Shown: piece after piece, positions 45,010 to 55,190 of the stretch
How the letters are laid out: each line of letters begins with the position of its first letter
Position numbering within the stretch: the stretch's first letter is position 1
Assembly: GCA_017311185.1 (NCBI GenBank)
Contig: JAESUZ010000481.1
Location: 1,426,001-1,490,000, forward strand
Direction of reading: 5' to 3'
Length of the DNA stretch: 64,000 nt
Source: Proteles cristata cristata
Lineage: Eukaryota; Chordata; Mammalia; Carnivora; Hyaenidae
Translations under genes and position numbers: made by a program
The notes under the pieces: generated by a model
What the model saw: only the letters and a program-made list of their open reading frames with translations
Database searches by the model: none
What the model was told of the DNA's origin: nothing

Positions 45010-46185
45010 AATTAACTTTTGACAAATAAAAATTATAATATACTTAAAGCACATAACCTGTAATATAAACATACATCGTAAAAAAGTTCCCACCATCAAA
45101 TTGAGTAACATATTACCTCACATATTTCCCTTACTTGTGTGTGTATTGAGAAGATTTAAGTTGTGATCTCAGTGCTATAATACAGTATTTTCCTAGTTCT
45201 CTCACCTCCCCCAGTCTTTCATAACACCATTCTACTCTGTTTCTTTGATTTTTTTGGGGGGTTGTTTTTTGGGTTTGTTTGGGGTTTTTTTTTGTATTTT
45301 TTTGCTTAGTTGTTTGTTTGTTTGCTTTGCTTTTAAATTCCACATGTAAGTGACACCATGCAGGATTCATCTTTCTCTGTCTGGTTTATTTCACTTTGCA
45401 TAATACCCTCCAGGTTCGTCATGGTTGTTACAAATGGCGGGATATCCTTCTTTTTATTTTTATTTTTTTAACATATATTTATTTTTGAGAGATAGAGACA
45501 GAGGATGAGCAGGGGAGGGGCAGGGAGAGTGGGAGACACAGAATCCGAAGCAGATTCCAAGCTCTGAGCTGTCAGCACAGGGCCTGATACAGGGATCGAA
45601 CCCACGAACTGTGAGATCATGACCTGAACCAAAACCAAGAGTTGGATGCTTAACCAAATGAGCCATCCAGGAGTCTCTAGTTTTAATTTCTTAAGGAAGC
45701 TCCATATTGTTTTCCATAATGGCTGTACCCATTTACTCCCACCAACAGTGCACAGGGTTCATTTTTCTCCACATGCTCGTAGCATTTGTTATCTCTTGTC
45801 TTTCTGATGATAGTCATTCCAACAGGTGAAAGATGATATTTCATTATGCTTTCGGCTTGCATTTCCCTCCAGACTAATGATGTCGAGTACCTTTTTATGT
45901 ATATGTTGTCTGTTTGTCTTCTTTGGAAGAACTACTATTCAGTTCCTTTGACCATTTTTTTAAATTGGTTTATTTGTGTTTTTTTATTTGTTTGTTTTTG
46001 TTTTCTTGTTTTGTTTTATTTTGTTTTTTACTATTGAGTTGTATGATTTTCTTGTGTATTTTGGATCTTAACCCCTTTTTGATTATGGTTTGCAAATATT
46101 TTTACCCCGCTCATTAGGTTTTATTTGTTCTTTCATTGATGGTTTCTTTTGCTGTGCAGAAGCTTCTGATTAACTTTTAAAGAGA
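45010..46185 (-). mobile_element. Ancient L1 (ORF2 end and 3' UTR), antisense, split by a SINE
   Basis: The left part matches a reversed old L1 3' UTR (tgacaaataaaaattataata...accatcaaattgagtaac). The right part is reversed ORF2 C-terminal sequence (ctccatattgttttccata, ccaccaacagtgcacaggg, tttgctgtgcagaagcttctga). T/G-rich slippage lies at 45240-45330 and 45960-46030. A SINE interrupts it at 45465-45676. Confidence 0.85.
45465..45676 (-). mobile_element. Felid SINE, diverged
   Basis: Minus-strand copy with a damaged head (agccatccaggagtct) and GA-rich body. It lies inside the old antisense L1, so it is younger than that element. Confidence 0.9.
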
Positions 46186-46621
46186 TTTGGCAATATAAAA
46201 GTAAGTTTAGCTGTCTGGTTTGAATTATCCTCAGTTTGAATTAGTGAGGTCTAAATTAGTGGATTTCACTTTGATTCTTTTAAAAAGAGGTGAGTATCAC
46301 CATGAAGGAGATGTTCTGTTTGATATTACCTTAAAGTTAAGAAAGGTTTCAAATAATACTTTGACAATCAATTTTCCATGTCTCTTACAAAATTGTTTCC
46401 TTCTTTTATTACTTGTATATATACTACAACCTTCTAAAGAATGTTCACTTAGTGTTTTCTTACACAATGAAGGATTCATTTACAGAAACCATCATTTTAT
46501 TTATTTTTAAAACTTTCTATTGGGCCTTATTCTATTTGAACTATTCTGTATGAAATCAAGAAAAAAAGGGGGAAATGCTATAAGTGTAACTTTTTATCAA
46601 ATCCTAGTTGAGTTGAACAAT
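46186..46621. other. Unassigned AT-rich noncoding sequence
   Basis: No gene or repeat recognised. The 96-codon frame at 46220-46510 has no motif or context. Confidence 0.4.
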
Positions 46622-46638
46622 CTCAATTGTGTGAACTT

Positions 46639-46835
46639 AAAAATTTTTTTCTTAACATTTATTTATTGCTGAGAGACAGAGCATGAACAGGGAGGGACAG
46701 AGAAGGAAGGAGACACAGAATCCCAAGCATGCTCCAAACTCTGAGCTGTCAGCACAGAGCCCGACGCAGGGCTCAAACCCATGAATCACGAGATTGTGAC
46801 CTGAGCTGAAGGTGGATGCTTAACCGACCGAGCCC
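46639..46835 (-). mobile_element. Felid SINE, 5'-truncated
   Basis: Minus-strand copy lacking the first ~15 bases of the head. Flanks ctcaattgtgtgaactt (46622-46638) and ctcaactgtgtgaagtt (46836-46852) form a 17-bp TSD with two mismatches. Confidence 0.93.
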
Positions 46836-47029
46836 CTCAACTGTGTGAAGTTTTTAAAACTATGCTTAGCTAAGGAAAGATGCACATTGAACCTAAGATC
46901 ACAGTAAAGAAAGTGACTTTCTAAGTCTTAATTTCACACTGTGAAGGACAATTAAAATCAGACCACCACCCAATTCTTAGGTGGGCATTGCTTACATACT
47001 GTGTTAGCAAAATGCTGTGTGCCCACCTG

Positions 47030-47566
47030 GACCGTTTGATTTTTTATTGAGAAGTAATTGACATACATCACTGTGTAAGTTTAAGGTATACAGCACAATG
47101 CTTTGATTTATATATTTTTTGAAATGACTACCATTGTAGATTCAGCTAACTTCCATCTTCTCATATAGGAGCAATAGAAACAAAAATAAGAAACAGCAAA
47201 TAAAGGAAAAAGATTCTCTTTGTGATGAGAACTCTCCGAATTTACTTTTCCCAACTTTCCTGTATGTCATAGAGCATGTTATCTGAAGATACCATGTTGT
47301 ACATGACATTTATCTTATAACTGGAACTTTGTACCTTTTGACCACCTTCTTCCAACTCTCCCTTCCCTACTGCCACCTCTGGTAAACATAAATCTTATTT
47401 CTTTTCCTATGAGTATTTTTTTTATTTCACATATAACTGAGATCATACAGTATTTGTCTTTGCCTGACTTATTTCAGTTAGTGTAATGCCTTCAAGGTCC
47501 ATTCATGTTGTTGCAAATGGTGGGACTTCCTTGTTTTTAATGGCTGAGTAATATTTCATATATATA
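47030..47566 (-). mobile_element. Ancient L1 3' UTR, antisense (left half)
   Basis: Reversed old L1 3' UTR: ttattgagaagtaattgacatac, ttaaggtatacagcacaatg, gagatcatacagtatttgtc and atggctgagtaatatttca. Its continuation is at 54190-55190, beyond the L1-B insertion. Confidence 0.85.
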
Positions 47567-47576
47567 GGAGGGAGGC

Positions 47577-47586
47577 AAGATGGCGG
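47577..47586 (+). promoter_or_regulatory. YY1-type site at the L1-B transcript start
   Basis: AAGATGGCGG lies 10 bp from the element's first base. In human L1 a YY1 site at the same place directs accurate transcription initiation. The same role here is inferred from position and sequence. Confidence 0.7.
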
Positions 47587-47986
47587 AGAAGTAAGGAGCT
47601 CCGTACTTGCACTCGCGCCCATACATCACACAGAAAAGATCTGAAGCCATTGGAAACCATACAAAACCCGAGAGACTGGGAGAAAAAAGGACGCAGAATC
47701 CACTGAGAAAGCCTTCTAACGTGAGTGCGAACCGGGGAAGGTAAAATCAGCCCGGGATCGGAGCCTCCAGGGTGGGAGGCGATCCCCCTCTACCCTCTAC
47801 GGGGAGTGAGAGGGGAAAAGGAGAGAGTCCGAGACAGAAAAATCTCCGCTCGGTGCATAGAAAGACCGTACTTGCCAAATATCTGCACACCAGGTCCCCT
47901 CGCGACAACTGGTCCTGGGGGAGGCTGAGCACACAAACTGCTTCTTTGTGCCGCTCCTGGAGGTGGGGTTTTAAAGCGGAGCGGGT

Positions 47987-48565
47987 GCGCCTGCCGCCAT
48001 TGTAGCTCCAGGGCGGCTGGGATCCCTGAAAGAGACGCGCAGACACCGGGCATCCGCGCTCCTGGCTCGCTGGAACTCGAGAGGGAAGGCAAAAAGCTAA
48101 AAACTGGAAATTTGCCTGTGAGTTCGTGTTTCGGGTGACGAGCCATAGAGAGACCCGGTTTTCCTCACTCCAGCGGCGGCGCGCCTGCCGCCATTGTAGC
48201 TCCAGGGCGGCTGGGACCCCTGAAGGAGACGCGCAGACACCAGGCGTCTGCGCTCCTGGCTGGCTGGAACTCGAGAGGGAAGGCAAAAAGCTAAAAACTG
48301 GGAAATTTGCCTGTGAGTTCGTGTTTCGGGTGACGAGCCATAGAGAGACCCGGTTTTCCTCACTCCAGCGGCGGCGCGCCTGCCGCCATTGTAGCTCCAG
48401 GGCGGCTGGGACCCCTGAAGGAGACGCGCAGACCCAGGCGTCCGCGCTCCTGGCTGGCTGGAACTCGAGAGGGAAGGCAAAGAGCTAAAAACTGGGAAAT
48501 TTGCCTGTGAGTTCGTGTTTCGGGTGACGAGCCATAGAGAGACCCGGTTTTCCTCACTCCAGCGG
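47987..48565 (+). repeat. Three tandem ~195-bp promoter monomers
   Basis: Units start at 47987, 48181 and 48376 with gcgcctgccgccattgtagc. Each continues with gctccagggcggctggga, gagacgcgcagac, a 'ctcgagagggaaggcaaa' word and ends in cccggttttcctcactccag. The spacings are 194 and 195 bp, and the units differ by only a few bases. The third is cut at 48565. Each contains CCGCCATTG, which includes a YY1-like core. The arrangement resembles the monomer arrays of rodent L1 promoters. Confidence 0.95.
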
Positions 48566-49192
48566 GCTCAGGCTGCGCGGACGCTGCAGGCAAGCCCCCG
48601 CGCATGCGCACCAGAGCCGACCAGAGAAGAAAGCAGCGATCCTGACTCCGCCCCCAGAGCTCAGCAGGGAGCCTGGAATAGCCCGAGGGGGTTGTCTGGG
48701 AAGCTGTGTCTAAGGCAACTTCAGCGGGGCGCGGGCTGGGATTTGGAGATTGGAACTGGCCTGGGTTGAAGAGTGCAACCAACTTCGGCTGCGTCCCCGG
48801 AACGGGGAGTTGACACGCCAAAAAAAAAAAAAAACCGAGCTGCAGCGCGGGGTTCAAGAAGGGACTGGAGCACCGTCACTCTCCTTCCCACAATCGCCAA
48901 GGCAGAACCCCCGCCTGAGGCATCGGATCACGCCACGCCCATCCCTGCCTGAGAGGGCTACCTCAAGAAACAAGCTAGAGTACACAAGGTGAAGAGTCCC
49001 AAATATCACTACGAATAGGAAAATAAAATAACTAAAGTCCCAACAAGAGTGACCGAGGGATACCATTCAAAAAACAATCTCTGAAAGGATAGGCCCTGAA
49101 AAGTCAAAGAGTTTCTTGGATATAGCAGTGCTCATAGAAACAGAGAGCATAACAGGTCTTTAAAACCAACAAGAGCCGGAAAGCTAACTAAA

Positions 49193-50086
49193 ATGACGAA
49201 ACGAAAGAGCTCTCCTCCAAAGAAACTCCAAGAAGAAATGACAGCTAATGAACTGCTCAAAACAGATATCAGCAGCATAAGTGAACAAGATTTTAGAATA
49301 ATAATGGTGAAATTAATAGCAGGGCTTGAAAAAAACATAGGCGACATCAAAGAAACTATGGCTACAGACAGAATGGAAAATAAAAATAGGCATGAAGAAT
49401 TAAAAAATGCGATAAATGAGATCCATAATAAATTAGAGGCCTCCAATGCACGGCTTGAAGAGGCAGAAAGGAGAATAAGTGATTTAGAAGACACCATTCT
49501 AGAAAAACAAGAAGCTGACAAAAAAAGAGACAAACTGATCCAGGAACAGGAAAGAAGAATTCGAGAGCTCAGCGACACAGTCAAACGCAACAATATCCGT
49601 ATCATAGGAATCCCAGAAGAGGAAGAGAGAGGGAAAGGTGCTGAAGGAGTCCTGGAACAAATTATAGCAGAGAACTTCCCCGACCTGGGGAAGGAAGTCA
49701 ATGTGGAAATACAAGAGGCTCAGAGGACTCCTCTCAGACGTAACTTGAATCGATCTTCTGCACGACATATCATCGTAAAAATGGCAAAATACAAGGACAA
49801 AGAGAGAATTTTGAAAGCAGCTAGGGAGAAAAGGGCCCTCACATACAAAGGGAAACCCATCAGAGTGGTGACAGACCTATCTACTGAAACGTGGCAGGCC
49901 AGAAAGGAATGGCAAGAGATCTTCAATGTGATGAACAGTAAAAATATGCAGCCAAGAATCCTCTATCCAGCAAGCCTGTCATTCAAAATAGAAGGAGAGA
50001 TAAAAACCTTTCCAAACAAACAGAAATTGAAAGAATTTGTCACCACGAAGCCAGCCCTACAAGAAATCCTGAGGGGGATGCTCTGA
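49193..50086 (+). CDS. L1 ORF1: L1-B ORF1 protein, intact (297 aa)
   Basis: ORF1p coats L1 RNA as a trimer and acts as a nucleic-acid chaperone in the cytoplasmic L1 RNP. The frame is open from ATG to stop. Residues about 36-130 are heptad-like and charged (coiled coil, e.g. LEEAERRISDLEDTILEK). Residues 133-205 look like the RRM (NNIRIIGIPEE as RNP2-like strand, then RHIIVKMAKYKDKERIL). Residues 215-290 are the C-terminal domain (ALTYKGKPIRV, QPRILYPASLSFK). It is somewhat shorter than human ORF1p (338 aa), mainly at the N terminus. It is followed after 46 bp by ORF2. The reading frame is complete, unlike the A-run-shifted copy in L1-A. Whether it is expressed is unknown. Confidence 0.93.
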   Translation: MTKRKSSPPKKLQEEMTANELLKTDISSISEQDFRIIMVKLIAGLEKNIGDIKETMATDRMENKNRHEELKNAINEIHNKLEASNARLEEAERRISDLEDTILEKQEADKKRDKLIQEQERRIRELSDTVKRNNIRIIGIPEEEERGKGAEGVLEQIIAENFPDLGKEVNVEIQEAQRTPLRRNLNRSSARHIIVKMAKYKDKERILKAAREKRALTYKGKPIRVVTDLSTETWQARKEWQEIFNVMNSKNMQPRILYPASLSFKIEGEIKTFPNKQKLKEFVTTKPALQEILRGML

Positions 50087-50132
50087 AGGAAAGGTTGCAA
50101 GGAACAAAGATTCCAGAGACACCACCACAAAC

Positions 50133-53100
50133 ATGAACCCTACAAAAGATACAAAGACTCTAAACCCACATATTTCAATAATAACACTGAATGTAAATGG
50201 GCTGAATGCTCCAATCAAAAGATAAAGGGTAGCAGAATGGATTAAAAAACAAAATCCATCTATATGCTGTCTACAAGAAACTCATTTTAGACGGGAAGAT
50301 ACCTTCAGATTAAAAGTAAGGGGATGGAGAAATATATATCATGCTACAGGAAATCAAAAGAAAGCCGGAGTAGCGATACTTATATCAGACAAACTGAACT
50401 TTAAATTAAAGACAATCACAAGAGATGAAGAAGGGCACTACATAATAATTACAGGGTCCATCCATCAGGAAGAACTAACAATCATAAATATCTACGCACC
50501 GAATGTGGAAGCACCTAAATATCTAAAACAATTAATCACAAACAGAAACAAGCTTATAGATAAGAATGTGCTAATAGCAGGGGACTTTAATACTCCGCTT
50601 ACAGCAATGGATAGGTCAACCAGACAGAAAATCAGTAAGAAATAATGGACTTGAAAGATACATTGGACCAGATGGACCTGACGGATATATTTAGAACTTT
50701 ACATCCTGAAGCCAGGGAATTTACTTTCTTCTCAAGTGCGCATGGCACATTCTCCAAGATCGATCACATACTGGGACATAAAGCAGCCCTCAATAAATAT
50801 AAAAGAATAGAGATCATACCATGCACACTGTCAGATCACAATGCTTTGAAACTTGAAATCAATTACAGGAAGAAGTCTGAAAAACTTCCAAAAACATGGA
50901 GGTTAAAGAACACCCTTCTAAAGAATGAATGGGCCAATCAGGCAATTAGAGATGAAATTAAAAATATATGGAAACAAATGAAAATGAAAACACAACAATT
51001 CAAAATCTATGGGATGCGGCAAAGGCAGTCCTAAGAGGAAAGTACATTGCTCTCCAGGCCTATATCAAGAGATTAGAAAAAGCGCAAGTCCAAAATCTAA
51101 CAGCTCACCTAAAAGAACTAGAGGCAGAGCAACAAGAACGCCCTAAACCCAGTAGAAGAAGAGAAATAGTAAAATTAGAGCAGAAATAAACAACATAGAG
51201 ACCAAAGAAACAATTGAACAGATCAATGAAACCAAGAGTTGGTTTTTTGAAAAAGTAAACAAAATTGACAAACCTCTAGCCAGACTTATCCAAAAGAAAA
51301 GAGAGAGCACCCAAATAGACAAAATAAGGAATGAAAATGGACTTATTACAACCAACCCCTCAGAAATACAAGCAATTATCAGGGAATACTATGAAAAATT
51401 ATATGCCAATAAATTGGACAACTTAGAAGAAATGGACAAATTCCTAAACACACACTCACTACCAAAATTCACACGGGAAGAAATAGAAAACCTGAACAGA
51501 CCCATAACAAGTGAAGAAATTGAATCAGTGATCAAAAATCTCCCAACAAATAAGAGCCCTGGACCTGATGGCTTCCCTGGGGAATTCTACCAGACATTTA
51601 AAACAGAATTAATCCCAATTCTTCTCAAGTTATTCCAAAAAGTAGAAAGCGAAGGAAAACTCCCGGACTCATTTTATGAAGCCAGCATCACACTGATTCC
51701 CAAGCCAGACAGAGATCCAGCAAAAAGAGAGAACTACAGGCCAATATCCTTGATGAATACGGATGCAAAAATTCTCAACAAGATCCTTGCAAATCGAATC
51801 CAGCAGCATATCAAAAGAATCATCCACCAAGATCAAGTGGATTCATTCCTGGGTTACAGGGCTGGTTCAACATTCGCAAATCAATCAATGTGATACATCA
51901 TATTAATAAAAGAAAACATAAAAACCATATGATCCTGTCAATAGATGCAGAGAAAGCATTTGACAAAATACAGCATCCCTTCTTAATAAAGACTCTGGAG
52001 AAAGTTGGGATAGAAGGAACCTACTTAAACATCATCAAAGCCATCTATGAGAAGCCTTCAGCTAACATCATCCTCAACGGGAAAACACTGAGAGCTTTCC
52101 CCTGAGATCAGGAACACGACAGGGATGTCCACTCTCACCACTGTTGTTTAACATAGTGCTGGAAGTCCTAGCATCAGCCATCAGACACCAAAAGGAAATC
52201 AAAGGCATCAGAATTGGCAAAGAGGAAGTCAAACTCTCACTCTTCGCAGATGACATAGTCTACATAGAAAACCCGACAGACTCCACCAGAAGCCTACTAG
52301 AACTGATCCAAGAATTCAGCCAAGTTGCAGGGTACAAAATCAACGTACAGAAATCGGTTGCATTTTTACACACCAACAATGAAGCAACAGAAAGAGAAAT
52401 CAAGAAACTGATCCCATTCACAATTGCACAAAAAACCATGAAATACCTCGGAATAAACCTAACCAAGGATACAAGAGATCTGTATGATGAAAACTATAGA
52501 AAACTTATGAAGGAAATTGAAGAAGACACAAAGAAGTGGAAAAACATTCCATGTTCATGGATTGGAAGAATAAATATAGTTAAGATGTCATTACTACCTA
52601 AGGCACTCTACACATTCAATGCAATTCCAATCAAAATTGCACCAGCATACTTTCAAAACTAGAACAAACTATCCTAAAATTTGCATGGAACCACTAAAGA
52701 CCCCGAATAGCCAAAGTAATCCTGAATTATAAAACCAAAACGGGAGGGATCACCATCCCAGACTTTAGCCTCTACTACAAAGCTGTCATCATCAAGACAG
52801 TATGGTATTGGCACAAAAACAGACACATAGACCAATGAACAGAATTGAGAACTCAGAAGTGGACCCAAAAGTATACAGCCAACTATCTTTGACAAAGCAG
52901 GAAAGAATATCCGATGGAAAAAAGACAGCCTTTTTAACAGATGGTGTTGGGAGAACTGGACAGCAACATGCAGAAGAATGAAACTAGATCATTTTCTCAC
53001 ACCATGCACAAAAATAAACTCAAAATGGATAAAGGACCTGAACGTGAGACAGGAAACTATCAACACCCTAGAGGAGAAAGCAGGAAACAACCTCCTTGAC

Positions 53101-53969
53101 CTCCACCGCAGCAACTTCTTACTTGACACATCCCCAAAAGCAAGGGAATCAAGAGCAAAAATGAACTGTTGGGACCTCATCAAGATTAAAAGCTTCTGCA
53201 CAGCCAAGGAAACAACCCAGAAAATTAATAGGCAACCAACGGAATGGGAAAAGATAGTTGCAAATGACATATCAGATAAAGGGTTGATATCCAGAATCTA
53301 CAAGGAACTCACCAAACTACACGCCCGAAAAACAACAACCCAGTGAAGAAATGGGCAGAAGATATGAACAGACACTTCTCCAAAGAGGACATCCAGATGG
53401 CCAACAGACACATGAAACGATGCTCAGCATCGCTCATCAGGGAAATACAAATCAAAACCACACTGAGATACCACCTCACGCCAGTCAGAGTGGCTAAAAT
53501 GAGCAAATCAGAGAACTCTAGATGCTGGCGAGGATGTGGAGAAACGGGCACCCTCCTACACTGTTGGTGGGAATGTAAACTGGTACAGCCCCTCTGGAAA
53601 ACAGTGTGGAGGTTCCTCAGGAAACTAACAATAGAACTCCCTATGACCCAGCAATAGCACTGCTAGGAATTTACCCAAGGGATACAGAAATGCTGAGGCA
53701 TAGGAGCACATGTACCCCAATGTTCATAGCAGCACTCCACAATAGCTAAAACATGGAAAGAGCCTAAGTGTCCATCAACAGATGAATGGATCAAGAAGAT
53801 GTGGTTTATCTATACCATGGAATACTACATGGCAATGAGAAACAATGAAATCTGGCCATGTGTAGCAACATGGATGGACCTTGAGGGTGTTATGCTGAGC
53901 GAAATAAGTCAGGCAGAGAAAGACAAATATCATATGTGTGCACGTATAGGAGGATTAGGAGGAACTTAA
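50133..53969 (+). pseudogene. L1-B ORF2 (endonuclease/reverse transcriptase), broken
   Basis: ORF2p would supply the endonuclease and reverse transcriptase for L1 and SINE copying. The ATG is at 50133. Codon 31 is TAA (50223-50225), where L1-A has CAT. Against L1-A, single bases are missing near 50637, 50960, 51170, 51839, 52099-52102, 52650, 52837, 52885, 53335 and 53642, mostly inside short homopolymers. Domains are still visible in pieces: SDHNAL (endonuclease), [13 protein letters not shown] and FADD at 52243-52254 (RT), and the C-terminal [18 protein letters not shown]. The codons after FADD differ from L1-A by a net loss of one codon. It cannot encode working protein as given. Confidence 0.95.
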
Positions 53970-54172
53970 CAGAGGACCAAGGAGGAAAGAAGGGCGGAAA
54001 TGGTGGGGAAAAGGGGAGAGGCAAACCATGAGAGACTCTTGAATGCTGACAAAAACTGAGGACTGGTGGATGTGGGGGGGAGGAGGGGGGGCATGGAGGA
54101 GGGCACTTGTGGGGATGAGCACTGGGTGTTATGTGGAAACTAATTTGACAATAAACTATTTGTAAAAAAACA
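53970..54172 (+). other. L1-B 3' UTR with G-rich tract
   Basis: It runs from the ORF2 stop to the tail. The stretch 54072-54103 has several G-runs separated by A or short words (potential G-quadruplex on the sense strand), a known feature of L1 3' UTRs. The AATAAA signal is at 54150-54155. The matching region of L1-A is the C-rich stretch at 20343-20360. Confidence 0.85.
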
Positions 54173-55190
54173 AATATTTCATATATATATGCGTATATAT
54201 GGAATATATATAAAACTTCTTATATATATAATATATTTCTTTTCATATATATATATATATATAAAACTTCTTTGCATACTTTTTATCCATTCTATTATAT
54301 ATATATATTTATATACATACATATACCACAATTTCTTTATCCATTCCATTATATATACATATATATATATGTATATATATATATGTATGTATATACACAT
54401 ACACTGCAACCACTTTACCCATTCCATTTTATATATATAATTCCATAAGGTGTGTGTACATAAACAAACACACACACACACACATACACACATACATACA
54501 CCACAACTTCTTTATCCATTCATCCATTGATGGACATTTAGTTTGTTTCCATGTTGTGGGTAGATGCTGCTATGAACATGGGAGTGCATATCTTTTTGAG
54601 TCAGTGCCTTTGTTTCCTTTGGGTATATTTCCAAAAGTGGAGTGGCTAGATTATATGGTAGGTCTATTTTTAATTTTTTCAGGAACCTCCATACTGTTTT
54701 CCACGGAGGTGTAACATTTTATATTCCCACCAATAGCGCACGAGGGTTTTCTTTTCTCCACATTGACACCAGCATTTTTTTATCTCTTGTCTTTTTGATG
54801 GTGGCCATTCTAATACGTGTGAAGTGAGATCTTGTGGCTTTAATTTGCATTTCCCTAAAGACTAGTCATCAAGAATATCTTTTCGTGTACCTTTTGGCCT
54901 TTTGTGTGTCTTGTTTGGAGAAATGTTTATTCAGCTCCTTTGTCCATTTTGTAATTAGTTGTTTGTCTGGTTATTGTGGTGTATGAGTCCTTTATATATT
55001 TTGGATATTAACCTCTTATCAGATATATGGCTTGCAAATATTATTTCCCACTTTGTAGTTGTCTTTTCGCTTTGTGGATGATTTCCTTTGCTGTGCAGAA
55101 GCTTTTCAGTTGATGTAGCCCCACTTGTTTGTTTTTTATCTTGTTGCTTGTGCTTTAGGTATCGTTAGATTGTTTCCCAAAGCCCTTTCC
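54173..55190 (-). mobile_element. Ancient L1, antisense (right half), with TA/CA repeats
   Basis: It continues the old L1 after L1-B: reversed ORF2 C-terminal words (tttatccattcatccattgatgg, ctgctatgaacatgggagtgc, ggaacctccatactgttttcc, tttgctgtgcagaagctttt). Its left 320 bp are expanded into (TA)n-rich sequence and (CA)n at 54464-54500. Confidence 0.85.
54179..54500. repeat. (TA)n and (CA)n microsatellite cluster
   Basis: Several ATATAT blocks are separated by partial duplications of a 'ttctttatccattcc attatat' word (near 54285, 54334, 54410, 54510), followed by a CA tract. The repeated spacer shows that a larger unit was duplicated as well as the dinucleotides. Confidence 0.9.

Larger units (their letters stand above)
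47567..49192 (+). promoter_or_regulatory. L1-B 5' UTR, CpG-rich internal promoter
   Basis: About 1.6 kb. From about 47720 to 48960 it is GC-rich and dense in CpG, the only such stretch in the window. It carries three ~195-bp monomers (47987-48565), an A-run at 48821-48834 and no long sense ORF. In other mammals this region holds the RNA polymerase II promoter and is silenced by CpG methylation. Confidence 0.85.
47567..54172 (+). mobile_element. L1-B: full-length felid L1 on the plus strand
   Basis: A 6606-bp unit with every L1 part in order: 5' UTR with promoter (47567-49192), ORF1 (49193-50086, intact), a 46-bp spacer, ORF2 (50133-53969, broken), a G-rich 3' UTR with an AATAAA signal at 54150-54155 and a very short A tail (seven A, then CA) before the TSD. 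The first bases, ggagggaggcaagatggcgg, match the typical start of a mammalian L1 transcript. It inserted in opposite orientation into an older L1. Confidence 0.97.
47550..54189. repeat. 17-bp target-site duplication of L1-B
   Basis: aatatttcatatatata occurs at 47550-47566 and 54173-54189. It sits in the 'taatatttca' word of the older L1 and defines the inserted unit as 47567-54172. Confidence 0.93.

Noticed and set aside
47725..48488. Plus-strand open frames in the L1-B 5' UTR as host exons in a CpG island
   Set aside because: The region lies inside the L1-B TSD and repeats itself every ~195 bp, so it is the L1 promoter and not a host gene promoter.
54179..54493. Isoleucine/tyrosine-rich frames on both strands
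   Set aside because: They are translations of (TA)n and (CA)n repeats.
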